From contig JAIYAC010000011.1 in NCBI GenBank assembly GCA_027489245.1, forward strand, positions 1 to 52,761: 52,761 nt of DNA, given 5' to 3'. Below are positions 1 through 9,020 of this stretch, piece after piece. This stretch comes from Neisseriaceae bacterium (GTDB lineage: Bacteria > Pseudomonadota > Gammaproteobacteria > Burkholderiales > Chromobacteriaceae). A program made the translations under genes and the position numbers. Position 1 is the stretch's first letter; every line of letters begins with the position of its first letter. The notes beneath the pieces are model-generated. The model worked only from the letters and a program-made list of their open reading frames with translations. It was not told the DNA's origin and ran no database searches.

Positions 1-42
1 GCTGACTGCTTGTTTCGTTTGCGTCGTCAGCTGAGGAGGCGA

Positions 43-71
43 ACTATACCCACCCCACCCAAACCCGTCAA
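43..71 (-). promoter_or_regulatory. Strong sigma-70 promoter, rRNA-operon type, firing left out of the window
   Basis: On the minus strand TTGACG (66-71) is followed by a 17-bp spacer and TATAGT (43-48). Next comes a GC-rich discriminator (TCGCCTC) and then a leader with no open frame of note. The AT-rich stretch at 72-135 could be an UP element. A near-consensus promoter with a GC-rich discriminator and a non-coding leader is typical of stringently controlled rRNA or tRNA operons. The transcribed gene lies left of position 1, so its identity is inferred. Confidence 0.65.
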
Positions 72-133
72 CACCTACCCAGCAATAAACTGCAAGTATT
101 TGCTTAAGGTGTTGATTTGAAAAGGCACCTAAA

Positions 134-163
134 AGCAAAAAAGTTGGCCACAGGCGGCCAACC
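134..163 (-). terminator. Terminator of the pirin operon, built from an inverted pair of the GTTGGCCGC word
   Basis: Arms GTTGGCC (143-149) and GGCCAAC (156-162) form a hairpin. Read on the minus strand it is followed by six T residues, 30 bp after the stop of the first pirin gene. It contains one exact copy of the GCGGCCAAC word that recurs through the window. Confidence 0.75.
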
Positions 164-192
164 TGGTGAGGTGTGATGTACCAGCGAGTGGA

Positions 193-1053
193 TCAGGGCA
201 GCGGAATAAACTCGCTTTCGCCATTTACCATGGCAAAACGGCCATTGGCCCAGTCGTCGCGTGCCTGCTGCAGGCGGCTACGGTCGCTGGCCACGAAGTT
301 CCAGTCCAGATAACGCGGGCCGTCCAGCGGGGCGCCGCCAAACAGTACACCGCTGGCGCCTGCTGATGTGCTGATCTGGCTGGCTGTGTCACCTAGCACC
401 ACCAGTTCGCCAGCCTGGATGGTTTCATCACCGATCTGGACGCTACCATCAAACAGATACAGGCCACGCTCTGCTACATGCGCCGGCAGGGTGAGGCTGG
501 CGCCGGCGGCCAGCTGCCAGGAGAGATAGAGCGTGGGAGCAAAGGTGCGTACCGGCGACTGATGGTTGGCCGCATGGCCTATCAAGAGCTGTAGCTGGGC
601 ACCGCCTTCTTGCCAGGCGGGTAGTGTGCTGGCGGCGTAGTGATGAAAGGCGGGCTCGCAGGCCTCGTCGGCTTGCGGTAGCGCCAGCCACATTTGCAAA
701 CCTTCAATGGCCTGGCCAGCTTGGCGCACATCGGCTGGCACTCGTTCGGAGTGCACGATGCCGCGCCCGGCCACCATCAGGTTGATGTCACCCGGCGTGA
801 TGCGCTGGGCGGTGCCCAGGCTATCGCGGTGCATCATGCTGCCCTGTCGCAGAAAGGTAACGGTGGCCAGGCCGATGTGCGGGTGCTGACGGACATCGCC
901 GGCCGTGCCTTCTGCTGCAAAGTGTGCCGGGCCCATGTGGTCGAGAAACACAAAGGGCCCGATGCTGCGGGTACCGATGGCCGGCAGCAGGCGGCGTACG
1001 ATGAAGCCGATGTCTTTGCTGGCTGGCTGTATACGGCGGACGATGTCGTTCAT
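193..1053 (-). CDS. Pirin family protein (second gene of pirin pair)
   Basis: Encodes 286 residues with two cupin barrels. The N-terminal pirin domain has the metal-ligand segment around HPHIGLATVT and the downstream GRGIVHSE stretch expected of iron-binding pirins; the C-terminal half matches the pirin C domain. Pirins are cytoplasmic cupins, and some bacterial members oxidise quercetin. The substrate here cannot be read from sequence. The start at 1053 (MNDIVRR) is chosen because GAGGAA sits just upstream; an in-frame start at 1116 would overlap the neighbouring pirin and lacks support. It begins 10 bp after the stop of the other pirin and is probably co-transcribed with it. Confidence 0.9.
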   Translation of the reverse strand: MNDIVRRIQPASKDIGFIVRRLLPAIGTRSIGPFVFLDHMGPAHFAAEGTAGDVRQHPHIGLATVTFLRQGSMMHRDSLGTAQRITPGDINLMVAGRGIVHSERVPADVRQAGQAIEGLQMWLALPQADEACEPAFHHYAASTLPAWQEGGAQLQLLIGHAANHQSPVRTFAPTLYLSWQLAAGASLTLPAHVAERGLYLFDGSVQIGDETIQAGELVVLGDTASQISTSAGASGVLFGGAPLDGPRYLDWNFVASDRSRLQQARDDWANGRFAMVNGESEFIPLP

Positions 1054-1063
1054 GGCGTATTCC

Positions 1064-1909
1064 TCAGGCCAGGCGGCCTTGCTGGTAATCGGCAAACGCT
1101 TGCTCCAGCTCGGCACGGGTGTTCATGACAAAGGGGCCGTACTGGGCAATGCTTTCCTTGAGCGGCTGGCCGGATAGTACCAGTACGCGGGCACCCTCTG
1201 CGGTGGCGAGCGATACGCCCTCCCCTTGTGCCGACAGGATGGCCATATGGCCAGCGCTCACTGGGCGATCTACTACGTCCAAACTGCCTTGATACACATA
1301 GATGAAGGCATTGTGGCTTGGCTCGATGGCAACATCCAGCTGCTGCCCCGCCGGCAGGCTGATGTCCAGATACAGCGGCTCAGTATCGGGCTGCTGGATG
1401 CTACCTGCCTGCTGGCCGTAATGGCCGGCGATGACCTTGACGCTGATGCCATTCTCCAGCTGCAGCAGCGGAATGTTGGCCGCAGGGATGTCCTGGTAGG
1501 CAGCCGGAATCATCTTGCGGGCGCCGGGCAGGTTGATCCACAGCTGAAAGCCGTGCATCAGGCCTTCTTCCTGTTCGGGCATTTCGGAGTGGATGACCCC
1601 GCGCCCGGCTGTCATCCACTGCACGCCACCCGGGCCGAGCAAGCCTTCGCTACCGCCGCTGTCGCGGTGGCGCATACGGCCGGCCAACATATAGGTAACG
1701 GTTTCGAACCCGCGATGCGGGTGCGGCGGAAAGCCGGCAATGTAGTCGCCCGGGTTGTCGGAGCGAAACTCGTCCAGCATCAGGAAGGGGTCGAGCCGGC
1801 GCTGCAAGTCTTGCGTGAGCACGCGCTTGAGTTTGACACCTGCGCCGTCGGCGGTATCCATACCGCGTACCAGACGCTCTACCTGACGGGATGGGAAAAC
1901 GCTGCTCAT
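1064..1909 (-). CDS. Pirin family protein (first gene of pirin pair)
   Basis: Encodes 281 residues. The conserved pirin N-terminal domain shows FLMLDEF, FPPHPHRGFETVTYML and GRGVIHSEMP, which carry the His/Glu metal ligands; a C-terminal cupin follows. This copy is closer to the canonical YhhW/pirin sequence than its partner. The start at 1909 (MSSVFPSRQ) has an AAGGAG site at ideal spacing; the frame extends to 1954 without a better site. The two genes are only about 40% alike by eye, so they look like an old duplication. No promoter is evident beyond an AT-rich stretch near 1935-1985. Function is inferred from family only. Confidence 0.92.
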   Translation of the reverse strand: MSSVFPSRQVERLVRGMDTADGAGVKLKRVLTQDLQRRLDPFLMLDEFRSDNPGDYIAGFPPHPHRGFETVTYMLAGRMRHRDSGGSEGLLGPGGVQWMTAGRGVIHSEMPEQEEGLMHGFQLWINLPGARKMIPAAYQDIPAANIPLLQLENGISVKVIAGHYGQQAGSIQQPDTEPLYLDISLPAGQQLDVAIEPSHNAFIYVYQGSLDVVDRPVSAGHMAILSAQGEGVSLATAEGARVLVLSGQPLKESIAQYGPFVMNTRAELEQAFADYQQGRLA

Positions 1910-2034
1910 CACTGACTCCTTGCTTGATTGCTGATAGCGACAATATACAAACATGGCCGTGCTGATAAAAGATTAAAAAACTGCCGAGGCTTTTCAAATA
2001 TTCCGAGCAAGCCAGCTGCATGGCGGCCAACATG

Positions 2035-2060
2035 AAAAAACACCGCACAAGGCGGTGTTT
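2035..2060 (-). terminator. Intrinsic terminator after the EAL-HDOD gene
   Basis: Arms AACACCGC and GCGGTGTT flank a 4-nt loop. On the minus strand the hairpin is followed by a T run, 27 bp beyond the stop at 2087. Confidence 0.8.
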
Positions 2061-2086
2061 GGCGTAGCTGGCGGGGCGGTGCCGAC

Positions 2087-3499
2087 TTAGTCGGCGTTTT
2101 GCCCCAGAATTTCCTGCGCCCACACCATGGCGTCCAGGTGGATGCGGTTAACGTCTTCTGCATCCAGCTTCAGCATGCGGGCCAGGGTGGTCATGCGCTC
2201 GTGGTTGTCTTGCTCGGCCGAAATAGCCAGCGCCAGGTACGGCGCAAACAGGCCATGCTGGTTCAGCAGTGCATCGATCACGGTAGGCGGCAGCTCCAGT
2301 GGCGACAGGGCATCGCTCAGCTCTACCTGCATCAGCGAATCCAGCAGCGAGAACATGCCAGTGAGGAACAGGTGTTCGCACTCCAGCTTGTGGTTACCGC
2401 CCTGCTGACCCAGCGCCTCCATGAAGCGGGCGCGGAACAGCGAGCGCTCCAGCAGCGCCAGCGAGCGGCCGTCCTCGCTCTTGCGGGAAGTAAACAGCAG
2501 CATGGTCAGCCATTTGAACAGCGACTCGCGCCCCAGCAGCATCAGCGACTCTTCGATGGTCATGACTTTGCGCGACAAGCCGTTCATGGGCGAGTTGATA
2601 AAGCGCAGCAGCTTGAACAGCAGTACCGAGTCCAGCTTGAACTGCGCGTCGATCTCGCGGCTTTCGGCACCGGCGCGCAAGAGGCGCATGATTTCCAGCA
2701 CGCGCATCTGGCTGGCGTCAGCCTTGGCGTTGGGCACCGGGTGGAAGTTGGTGAGGAAGCTACCCTGGTACAGCGCAAAACGCTTGGCCGCTCCCGGTGT
2801 TTTCACGCACACGTCAAACTCTTCCGCCGAGCCGATATTGCGCGCGTACCAGCGCGCCGCCGGGTACTTGCCTGGCAGCTGGTCCATAAAGGGTGCCAGC
2901 ACTTCGTCCGCCGGGGCGGCAAAGTCCATGATCAGCATGTCCATGCGCGACAGCAGCTCGTCCTGCAGCGGCGGGGGCAACACGCTGTGGCCAAACAGTG
3001 CCGGCTCGATGGCAAAACGGCGGCCGGCGGCGCGATGCGCGTCAATCCTGCTGATGGTGTCGGCGGTAACCGGCTCATCCATGGCCGGGTTCAGCACAAA
3101 AATCACGCGCTCGGCGGGAAAGCCTTCCAGCGCCGGGTCGCCCAGCGAGATGGTAGAGATATGCACCAGCGCACGGCGGAAAGCCAGCAGGCGGAACACA
3201 TCCATATTGATGAGCGTGCTGATCATCAGGCGGTCGAACTGCGACCACTGGCTGGCGCTGGACTCACGGCGCTTGACCGCATCACGCACCATGAACTCGT
3301 AGGCCACCACGCGCAGCTGCATATCGTGCAGCGGCTGGTGGGTGACAAAGCCCAGCGTATGCGGCAGCACCGGCGCCGGGCTCGCCGCAGCCTGGCTGGC
3401 TGGCGCGGCTTTGCCTGCCCCCGGCACGGCGCCGGGCTCGTTGGCCGCCTGCGGTGTGTCTTCTTTGCGGGACAGCTTGTCAAACAGGTTCTTGAACAT
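2087..3499 (-). CDS. EAL-HDOD signalling protein (YuxH-like)
   Basis: A 470-residue protein. Residues about 15-45 are an Ala/Pro-rich linker. About 50-200 resemble an EAL-type domain: RVVAYEFMVRDA stands where active enzymes have the E-x-L of the EAL signature, and the usual run of acidic catalytic residues is not visible, so c-di-GMP hydrolysis is unlikely. About 205-400 form an HDOD domain (FKLDSVLLFKLLRFINSP and ESLMLLGRESLFKWL are typical). Such proteins are usually regulators acting by protein contacts. The gene starts 39 bp after the aroC stop and may be co-transcribed with it. The start at 3499 is the only Met near the domain. Confidence 0.85.
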   Translation of the reverse strand: MFKNLFDKLSRKEDTPQAANEPGAVPGAGKAAPASQAAASPAPVLPHTLGFVTHQPLHDMQLRVVAYEFMVRDAVKRRESSASQWSQFDRLMISTLINMDVFRLLAFRRALVHISTISLGDPALEGFPAERVIFVLNPAMDEPVTADTISRIDAHRAAGRRFAIEPALFGHSVLPPPLQDELLSRMDMLIMDFAAPADEVLAPFMDQLPGKYPAARWYARNIGSAEEFDVCVKTPGAAKRFALYQGSFLTNFHPVPNAKADASQMRVLEIMRLLRAGAESREIDAQFKLDSVLLFKLLRFINSPMNGLSRKVMTIEESLMLLGRESLFKWLTMLLFTSRKSEDGRSLALLERSLFRARFMEALGQQGGNHKLECEHLFLTGMFSLLDSLMQVELSDALSPLELPPTVIDALLNQHGLFAPYLALAISAEQDNHERMTTLARMLKLDAEDVNRIHLDAMVWAQEILGQNAD

Positions 3500-3538
3500 G
3501 GTCAGGCATCCATCATGGTGCGATAGGTTAATGTCAAT

Positions 3539-4639
3539 TTAGCCGATGCGACCGGGGATGCGCGGGGTGTCCACACGAACGTCGCCGCACTGCGCACGGT
3601 GACGCAGCGCATGGTCGATCAGCACCAGGGCCAGCATGGCCTCGGCGATGGGGGTAGCGCGAATGCCCACGCAGGGATCGTGGCGGCCGTGGGTTTCTAC
3701 CATGATGGCTTCGCCGGCGCGGTTGATGCTGCGGCGCGGCTGGGCGATGGACGAGGTCGGCTTGATGGCCATGGACACTTCGATTTGCTGGCCGGTTGAG
3801 ATACCGCCCAGGATGCCGCCAGCGTGGTTGCTGGCAAAGCCTTCGGGCGTGAGCTCGTCGCCGTGTTCGCTGCCACGCTGGGTAACACAGCCAAAACCGG
3901 CGCCGATTTCCACGCCTTTCACCGCGTTGATGTTCATCATGGCGTAGGCGATATCGGCGTCCAGGCGGTCGTATACCGGCTCGCCCCAGCCTACCGGCAC
4001 GTTATCGGCTACCACGCGCAGGCGGGCACCCACCGAGTCCAGGCTCTTGCGGATGCTGTCCATATAGCTTTCCAGCTGCGGTACTACGCTGTCGTCGGCG
4101 GCAAAGAAGGGGTTGTTGTCTACGTGATCCCAGCTCTTGAACGGGATGGCGACGTCGCCAATCTGCGTCATGTGGCCACGAATCACAATGCCGAACTGCT
4201 CGCTCAGCCATTTCTTGGCGATGGCACCGGCGGCCACGCGCACAGCGGTTTCGCGGGCAGAGGAGCGGCCGCCACCCCGCGGGTCGCGGATGCCGTACTT
4301 GTGCCAGTAGGTGTAGTCGGCGTGGCCGGGGCGGAAGGTGTCGGCGATATTGCCGTAGTCTTTGCTGCGCTGATCGGTGTTGCGAATCAGCAAGGCGATG
4401 GGCGTGCCGGTGGTTTTGCCTTCGTACACGCCGGACAGGATCTCGACAGCGTCCGGTTCGCGGCGCTGGGTAACGTGGCGGCTGGTGCCGGGTTTGCGGC
4501 GGTCCAGTTCCAGCTGGATATCCGCTTCGGTCAGCGCCAGCCCCGGGGGGCAGCCATCCACAATGCAGCCGATTCCCGGGCCGTGGCTTTCGCCAAAAGA
4601 GGTAACAGTAAACAGCAAACCCATGCTATTGCCAGACAT
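3539..4639 (-). CDS. aroC: Chorismate synthase
   Basis: Last step of the shikimate pathway: 5-enolpyruvylshikimate 3-phosphate to chorismate, using reduced FMN. The 366 residues match the family length. Signatures visible are [10 protein letters not shown] near the N terminus, the [29 protein letters not shown] block near residue 125 (shown by its key Arg and Gly residues) and [17 protein letters not shown] near the C terminus. The start at 4639 (MSGNSMG) is preceded by AGGGAT; MGLLF five codons later is the minimal conserved start, and an extension to 4684 looks non-coding. It supplies the chorismate used by the mutase at 26083-26400. Confidence 0.97.
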   Translation of the reverse strand: MSGNSMGLLFTVTSFGESHGPGIGCIVDGCPPGLALTEADIQLELDRRKPGTSRHVTQRREPDAVEILSGVYEGKTTGTPIALLIRNTDQRSKDYGNIADTFRPGHADYTYWHKYGIRDPRGGGRSSARETAVRVAAGAIAKKWLSEQFGIVIRGHMTQIGDVAIPFKSWDHVDNNPFFAADDSVVPQLESYMDSIRKSLDSVGARLRVVADNVPVGWGEPVYDRLDADIAYAMMNINAVKGVEIGAGFGCVTQRGSEHGDELTPEGFASNHAGGILGGISTGQQIEVSMAIKPTSSIAQPRRSINRAGEAIMVETHGRHDPCVGIRATPIAEAMLALVLIDHALRHRAQCGDVRVDTPRIPGRIG

Positions 4640-4749
4640 CGCTTTATCCCTGAATTCTTGTGTGATCTCACCCGATTCTAGCATGGCTGGCTAGCGTTCG
4701 AGCGGCCGCCCTGCCGCTGGCAAGCAGAAGGTTGGCCGCATCATGCCGA

Positions 4750-4778
4750 TAAAACAAAACCCGGCCGTAGCCGGGTTC
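4750..4778 (-). terminator. Intrinsic terminator of kbl-tdh
   Basis: Arms AACCCGGC and GCCGGGTT with a 4-nt loop. On the minus strand TTTTGTTTT follows, 33 bp after the tdh stop. Confidence 0.8.
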
Positions 4779-4810
4779 GATAAGCCATGCACGAAGTATC
4801 GTGCCCGTGC

Positions 4811-5836
4811 TTACTGCCAGTCCAGAATCACCTTGCCGCTCTGGCCGGACAGCATGGCGGCAAAGCCGGCCTCGAAGTCGTCCACCTTGAAGTGGTGGGT
4901 CACAATCGGGGTGATATCCAGCCCGGACTGAATCAGCGCCACCATCTTGTACCAGGTCTCGAACATCTCGCGGCCGTAGATGCCTTTGATCTCCAGGCCC
5001 TTGAAAATCACCTGGTTCCAGTCGATGGATGTGTTGGCTGGCGGGATACCCAGCAGCGCGACCTTACCGCCGTGGTTCATCACATCGAGCATCTGGCGGA
5101 AGGCGTGCGGGTTGCCGGACATTTCCAGGCCCACGTCGAAACCTTCGGTCATGTGCAGTTCCTGCATCACGGCTTTCAGGTCTTCGCGGCCAACGTTCAC
5201 GGCGCGGGTGGCACCCATCTGGCGCGCCAGATCGAGGCGGTAATCGTTCACGTCGGTAATCACCACATGGCGTGCGCCCACGTGCTTGGCAATGGCCACC
5301 GCCATGATGCCGATAGGGCCGGCACCGGTAATCAGCACGTCTTCGCCCACCAGGTTGAAGCTGAGCGCGGTGTGCACGGCGTTGCCGAACGGGTCGAAGA
5401 TGGAGGCCAGGTCGTCGGAAATGTCGTCCGGAATCGGGAAGGCGTTGAACGCCGGAATCACCAGATATTCGGCAAACGCGCCTTCGCGGTTTACGCCTAC
5501 GCCGGTGGTATTGCGGCACAGGTGGCGGCGGCCGGCGCGGCAGTTACGGCAGTAGCCGCAGGTGATGTGGCCTTCGCCGGACACGCGCTGGCCGATGGTG
5601 AAGCCCTGCACTTCCGAGCCCATGCCGGCCACCACACCCACGTACTCGTGGCCCACGTGCATGGGCACGGGAATGGTTTTTTGCGCCCAGTCGTCCCAGT
5701 TCCAGATATGGATGTCGGTGCCACAGATGGCGGTTTTGGTAATCTTGATCAGCAGGTCGTTATGGCCCACTGCCGGCATTGGTACATCGGTCATGCTCAG
5801 GCCGGGTGCGGCCTGCAGTTTGGCGAGTGCTTTCAT
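4811..5836 (-). CDS. tdh: L-threonine 3-dehydrogenase
   Basis: NAD-dependent, zinc-containing medium-chain dehydrogenase that oxidises threonine to 2-amino-3-ketobutyrate. The 341 residues equal the E. coli enzyme length. It shows the catalytic-zinc region (ICGTDIH and GHEYVGVV), the four-cysteine structural-zinc loop ([15 protein letters not shown]) and a Rossmann segment [18 protein letters not shown]. The start at 5836 (MKALAKLQ) has AGGAG upstream. It is the second gene of the kbl-tdh pair. An unusual 150-bp spacer with a long imperfect inverted repeat separates it from kbl. Confidence 0.96.
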   Translation of the reverse strand: MKALAKLQAAPGLSMTDVPMPAVGHNDLLIKITKTAICGTDIHIWNWDDWAQKTIPVPMHVGHEYVGVVAGMGSEVQGFTIGQRVSGEGHITCGYCRNCRAGRRHLCRNTTGVGVNREGAFAEYLVIPAFNAFPIPDDISDDLASIFDPFGNAVHTALSFNLVGEDVLITGAGPIGIMAVAIAKHVGARHVVITDVNDYRLDLARQMGATRAVNVGREDLKAVMQELHMTEGFDVGLEMSGNPHAFRQMLDVMNHGGKVALLGIPPANTSIDWNQVIFKGLEIKGIYGREMFETWYKMVALIQSGLDITPIVTHHFKVDDFEAGFAAMLSGQSGKVILDWQ

Positions 5837-5854
5837 GCAATTACTCCTGTGTTT

Positions 5855-5978
5855 TGCCACGGAAGCACACGGCACAACACGAACCACCCTGCCCGCCATC
5901 AGCGGGGCTCGGGCATGCCAACAGGGCAAGTACCCTGCAGGCGGGTTCGCTGTGTTGTCGTGTCTTGTCGTGGCAAAG
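5855..5978. repeat. Imperfect long inverted repeat between kbl and tdh (MITE/REP-like)
   Basis: The left arm, about 5855-5889, begins TTTTGCCACGGAAGCACACG. It is largely complementary to the right arm at about 5946-5978, which ends TTGTCGTGGCAAAG. The middle has further GC-rich stems. The left arm resembles a second intergenic sequence at 50471-50500 (TTTCGCCACGAAAGCACACA), so this is likely a dispersed non-coding element. It would form a large stem in the kbl-tdh transcript. Confidence 0.55.
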
Positions 5979-5988
5979 AATCATTTGG

Positions 5989-7188
5989 TCAAATCACGCC
6001 CAGTTTGCGGCCAACCTTGATGAAGGCGGCAACGGTGTGCTGCACCTGCTCCAGCGTGTGGCCCGCGGACATCTGCGTGCGGATGCGCGCCTTGCCTTTG
6101 GGCACCACCGGGTAGGAGAAGCCGGTCACAAACACGCCCTCGTCCAGCAGGGCGGCGGCCATATCGCCGGCCAGTTTGGCGTCGCCCAGCATCACCGGAA
6201 TGATGGGGTGCTGGCCCGGCACCAGCGTAAAGCCGGCCTCGCTCATGGCGCTGCGGAAGTAATCGGCATTGCGCTTGAGCTGGGCACGCAGGGTGTCGCC
6301 CTCTGCGGTTTGCAGAATCTGCAGCACTTTCAGGCTGGCGGCGGTAATGGCCGGGGCCAGTGTGTTGGAAAACAGATAGGGGCGCGAACGCTGGCGCAGC
6401 AGGTCCACGATAGGCTGGCGCGCCGACACATAGCCGCCGGATGCGCCGCCCAGCGCCTTGCCCAGCGTGCCGGTGTAGATATCCACACGGTCGGCTACGC
6501 CGCACAGCTCGGGGGTGCCGGCGCCGCTGTCACCGATAAAGCCGACCGCGTGCGAATCGTCCACCATCACGATGGCACCGTAGCGCTCGGCCACGTCGCA
6601 CAGGTTTTTCAGGTCGGCGATGATGCCGTCCATGGAGAACACGCCGTCGGTCACCACCAGCTTGAAGCGCGCGCCAGCGGCGTCGGCAGCTTGCAGCTGG
6701 GTTTCCAGGTCGGCCATATCGTTATTCTTGTAGCGGAAGCGCTTGGCTTTGCACAGGCGCACGCCGTCGATGATGGAGGCGTGGTTCAGCTCGTCCGAGA
6801 TCACCGCGTCTTCTTCGGTCAGCAGGGTTTCGAATACGCCGCCGTTGGCGTCGAAACAGCTGGAATACAAGATGGTGTCGTCGGTGCCCAGAAAGCCGGA
6901 AATCGCGGCTTCCAGGTCTTTGTGTACCTGCTGGGTACCGCAGATAAAGCGTACCGAGGCACAGCCGTAGCCGTAGTCGTCCAGGCCTTGCTTGGCAGCG
7001 GCAATCAGGCGGGCGTCGTCGGCCATGCCCAGGTAGTTGTTGGCGCAGAAGTTCAACACGTCACGGCCGCCGCTCAGGGTGATGCCAGCACGTTGCGGGG
7101 TGGCAATCACGCGTTCCGGCTTTTCAAAACCGTCGGCACGGATTTGCGCCAGGGTGGTTTGCAGATGGGCGAGGTAGCTAGGGTTCAT
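5989..7188 (-). CDS. kbl: 2-amino-3-ketobutyrate CoA ligase (glycine C-acetyltransferase)
   Basis: PLP enzyme that cleaves 2-amino-3-ketobutyrate with CoA to glycine and acetyl-CoA, acting directly after Tdh. The 399 residues fit the family. Visible are the N-terminal [12 protein letters not shown] block, [11 protein letters not shown] with the PLP-ring Asp/His, and [16 protein letters not shown] containing the Schiff-base lysine. The start at 7188 (MNPSYLAHL) has AGGAA upstream; the frame extends to 7251 without conserved sequence. It is the first gene of the minus-strand kbl-tdh unit. Confidence 0.97.
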   Translation of the reverse strand: MNPSYLAHLQTTLAQIRADGFEKPERVIATPQRAGITLSGGRDVLNFCANNYLGMADDARLIAAAKQGLDDYGYGCASVRFICGTQQVHKDLEAAISGFLGTDDTILYSSCFDANGGVFETLLTEEDAVISDELNHASIIDGVRLCKAKRFRYKNNDMADLETQLQAADAAGARFKLVVTDGVFSMDGIIADLKNLCDVAERYGAIVMVDDSHAVGFIGDSGAGTPELCGVADRVDIYTGTLGKALGGASGGYVSARQPIVDLLRQRSRPYLFSNTLAPAITAASLKVLQILQTAEGDTLRAQLKRNADYFRSAMSEAGFTLVPGQHPIIPVMLGDAKLAGDMAAALLDEGVFVTGFSYPVVPKGKARIRTQMSAGHTLEQVQHTVAAFIKVGRKLGVI

Positions 7189-7364
7189 GGGCGATTCCTG
7201 GTGTGTAGCCGCTGCGGCACAAGCGCATGGCAGCAATGGTTCTGTCACCATTCTAGACCCCTGCCCGCTACATTAGCAGGGACAGTTTCGCGCGATTTTG
7301 CGGGGGTGAGTGTTACCTTGCCGTGCGACAATAGCCGGCTGTTGATTGCCCTGCCCGTTCTACC

Positions 7365-7553
7365 GTGAGCCAGCCCGCCCCTACCCCGCAGTGCCGCCAC
7401 TGCCAGCACTACTACATTACCCACGATGTGCGCTTTCCCTACGGATGCCGTGCCATGCAGATCAAAAGCAAACGCACGCCAACGCTGGATGTCCAGGAAG
7501 CCACCGGCCGCCCCTGCGTGATGTTTGCCGCCAAACCGGTGCGCCAGCCATGA
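7365..7553 (+). CDS. Small CxxC protein of unknown function (62 aa)
   Basis: A GTG start at 7365 gives 62 residues. The N-terminal part reads PQCRHCQHYYITHDVRFPYG and is followed by CRAM; there is a further Cys in GRPCVMF. The Cys-x2-Cys plus two later cysteines suggests a small metal-binding fold. The sequence looks like a conserved short family found in betaproteobacteria next to housekeeping genes, but I cannot name a function. No clear ribosome-binding site is seen; CCCGTTCTACC precedes the start. A possible promoter -10 (GACAAT) lies near 7326. It stops three bases before the palindromic hairpin at 7556-7579. Confidence 0.7.
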   Translation: MSQPAPTPQCRHCQHYYITHDVRFPYGCRAMQIKSKRTPTLDVQEATGRPCVMFAAKPVRQP

Positions 7554-7555
7554 AA

Positions 7556-7579
7556 AATGCGGCCAACGTTGGCCGCATT
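7556..7579. terminator. Perfect 24-bp palindrome from two head-to-head GTTGGCCGC words
   Basis: The core is GCGGCCAACGTTGGCCGC, flanked by AAT and ATT, giving 24 bp of perfect dyad symmetry. It sits between the convergent CxxC gene and hemB, so it probably acts as a bidirectional stop. The flanking T tracts are short. The same core recurs at 52269-52288. Confidence 0.65.
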
Positions 7580-7601
7580 GCATGGCAGAGCGTGCGATAG
7601 C

Positions 7602-8612
<1,011 letters not shown>

Positions 8613-8695
8613 TCAGCAAGAGGTGTCAGGACGGGCATGAAGATAGCAAAGCTAAGACCAGGCTGACAGCACTAGTTCAATACGATTTGCGGCAG

Positions 8696-8722
8696 CACAA
8701 GTTGGCCGCCGTGCGGCCAACC
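8696..8722. terminator. Hairpin of two inverted GTTGGCCGC words after the small membrane protein gene
   Basis: Arms ACAAGTTGGCCGC and GCGGCCAACCTTGT pair with a single bulge around a 3-nt loop. It lies six bases beyond the stop of the minus-strand gene at 8729. There is no strong T tract. Confidence 0.5.
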
Positions 8723-8728
8723 TTGTAC

Positions 8729-8953
8729 CTAGCGCTGTTCGGGGGGCGTGTCTTCTGCGGCGGGGGCGGCTTCGCCGGGGCGGCGATACGGGCTGCCATC
8801 CTTGCTGGACGGCGCATAGGTACCGGGCAGCACGCCGGGCGGCAGCTTGCCATCGCCGGTTTTGCGCGACATGCGCGCCAGCGTGGCAATCACGGTGCCC
8901 ACCGGGGCGACGATCATCAACACCCAGAACCAGGTGGAATGCAGCAGATCCAT
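8729..8953 (-). CDS. Small single-pass membrane protein of unknown function
   Basis: 74 residues starting MDLLHSTWFWVLMIVAPVGTV, with one hydrophobic helix (about 5-26), then a positively charged segment (ARMSRKTGDGK) and a Pro-rich, flexible C-terminal tail ending EDTPPEQR. A GAGG site lies upstream of 8953. Longer upstream extensions of the frame cross the terminator at 8964-8992 and have no site. Gene order places it directly after the AGCS symporter. Topology and any link with the transporter are guesses. Confidence 0.7.
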   Translation of the reverse strand: MDLLHSTWFWVLMIVAPVGTVIATLARMSRKTGDGKLPPGVLPGTYAPSSKDGSPYRRPGEAAPAAEDTPPEQR

Positions 8954-8963
8954 ACAGGCCTCA

Positions 8964-8992
8964 AATAAAAAAACGCCGGGTTTCCCCGGCGT
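8964..8992 (-). terminator. Intrinsic terminator of the AGCS symporter gene
   Basis: Arms ACGCCGGG and CCCGGCGT with a short loop; on the minus strand the hairpin is followed by seven T residues. It overlaps the 5' region of the small membrane protein gene, which therefore depends on read-through or its own promoter. Confidence 0.85.
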
Positions 8993-9020
8993 GATGGTGT
9001 CGCGGATGGCAGCAAGGATA

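Noticed and set aside
1..190. tRNA or rRNA gene at the left edge
   Set aside because: Only promoter and leader sequence are visible; no cloverleaf or conserved rRNA sequence is present.
2099..3526. Long plus-strand open frame of 475 codons
   Set aside because: It is the mirror of the EAL-HDOD gene, Gln/His/Arg-rich with no recognisable domain and no ribosome-binding site.
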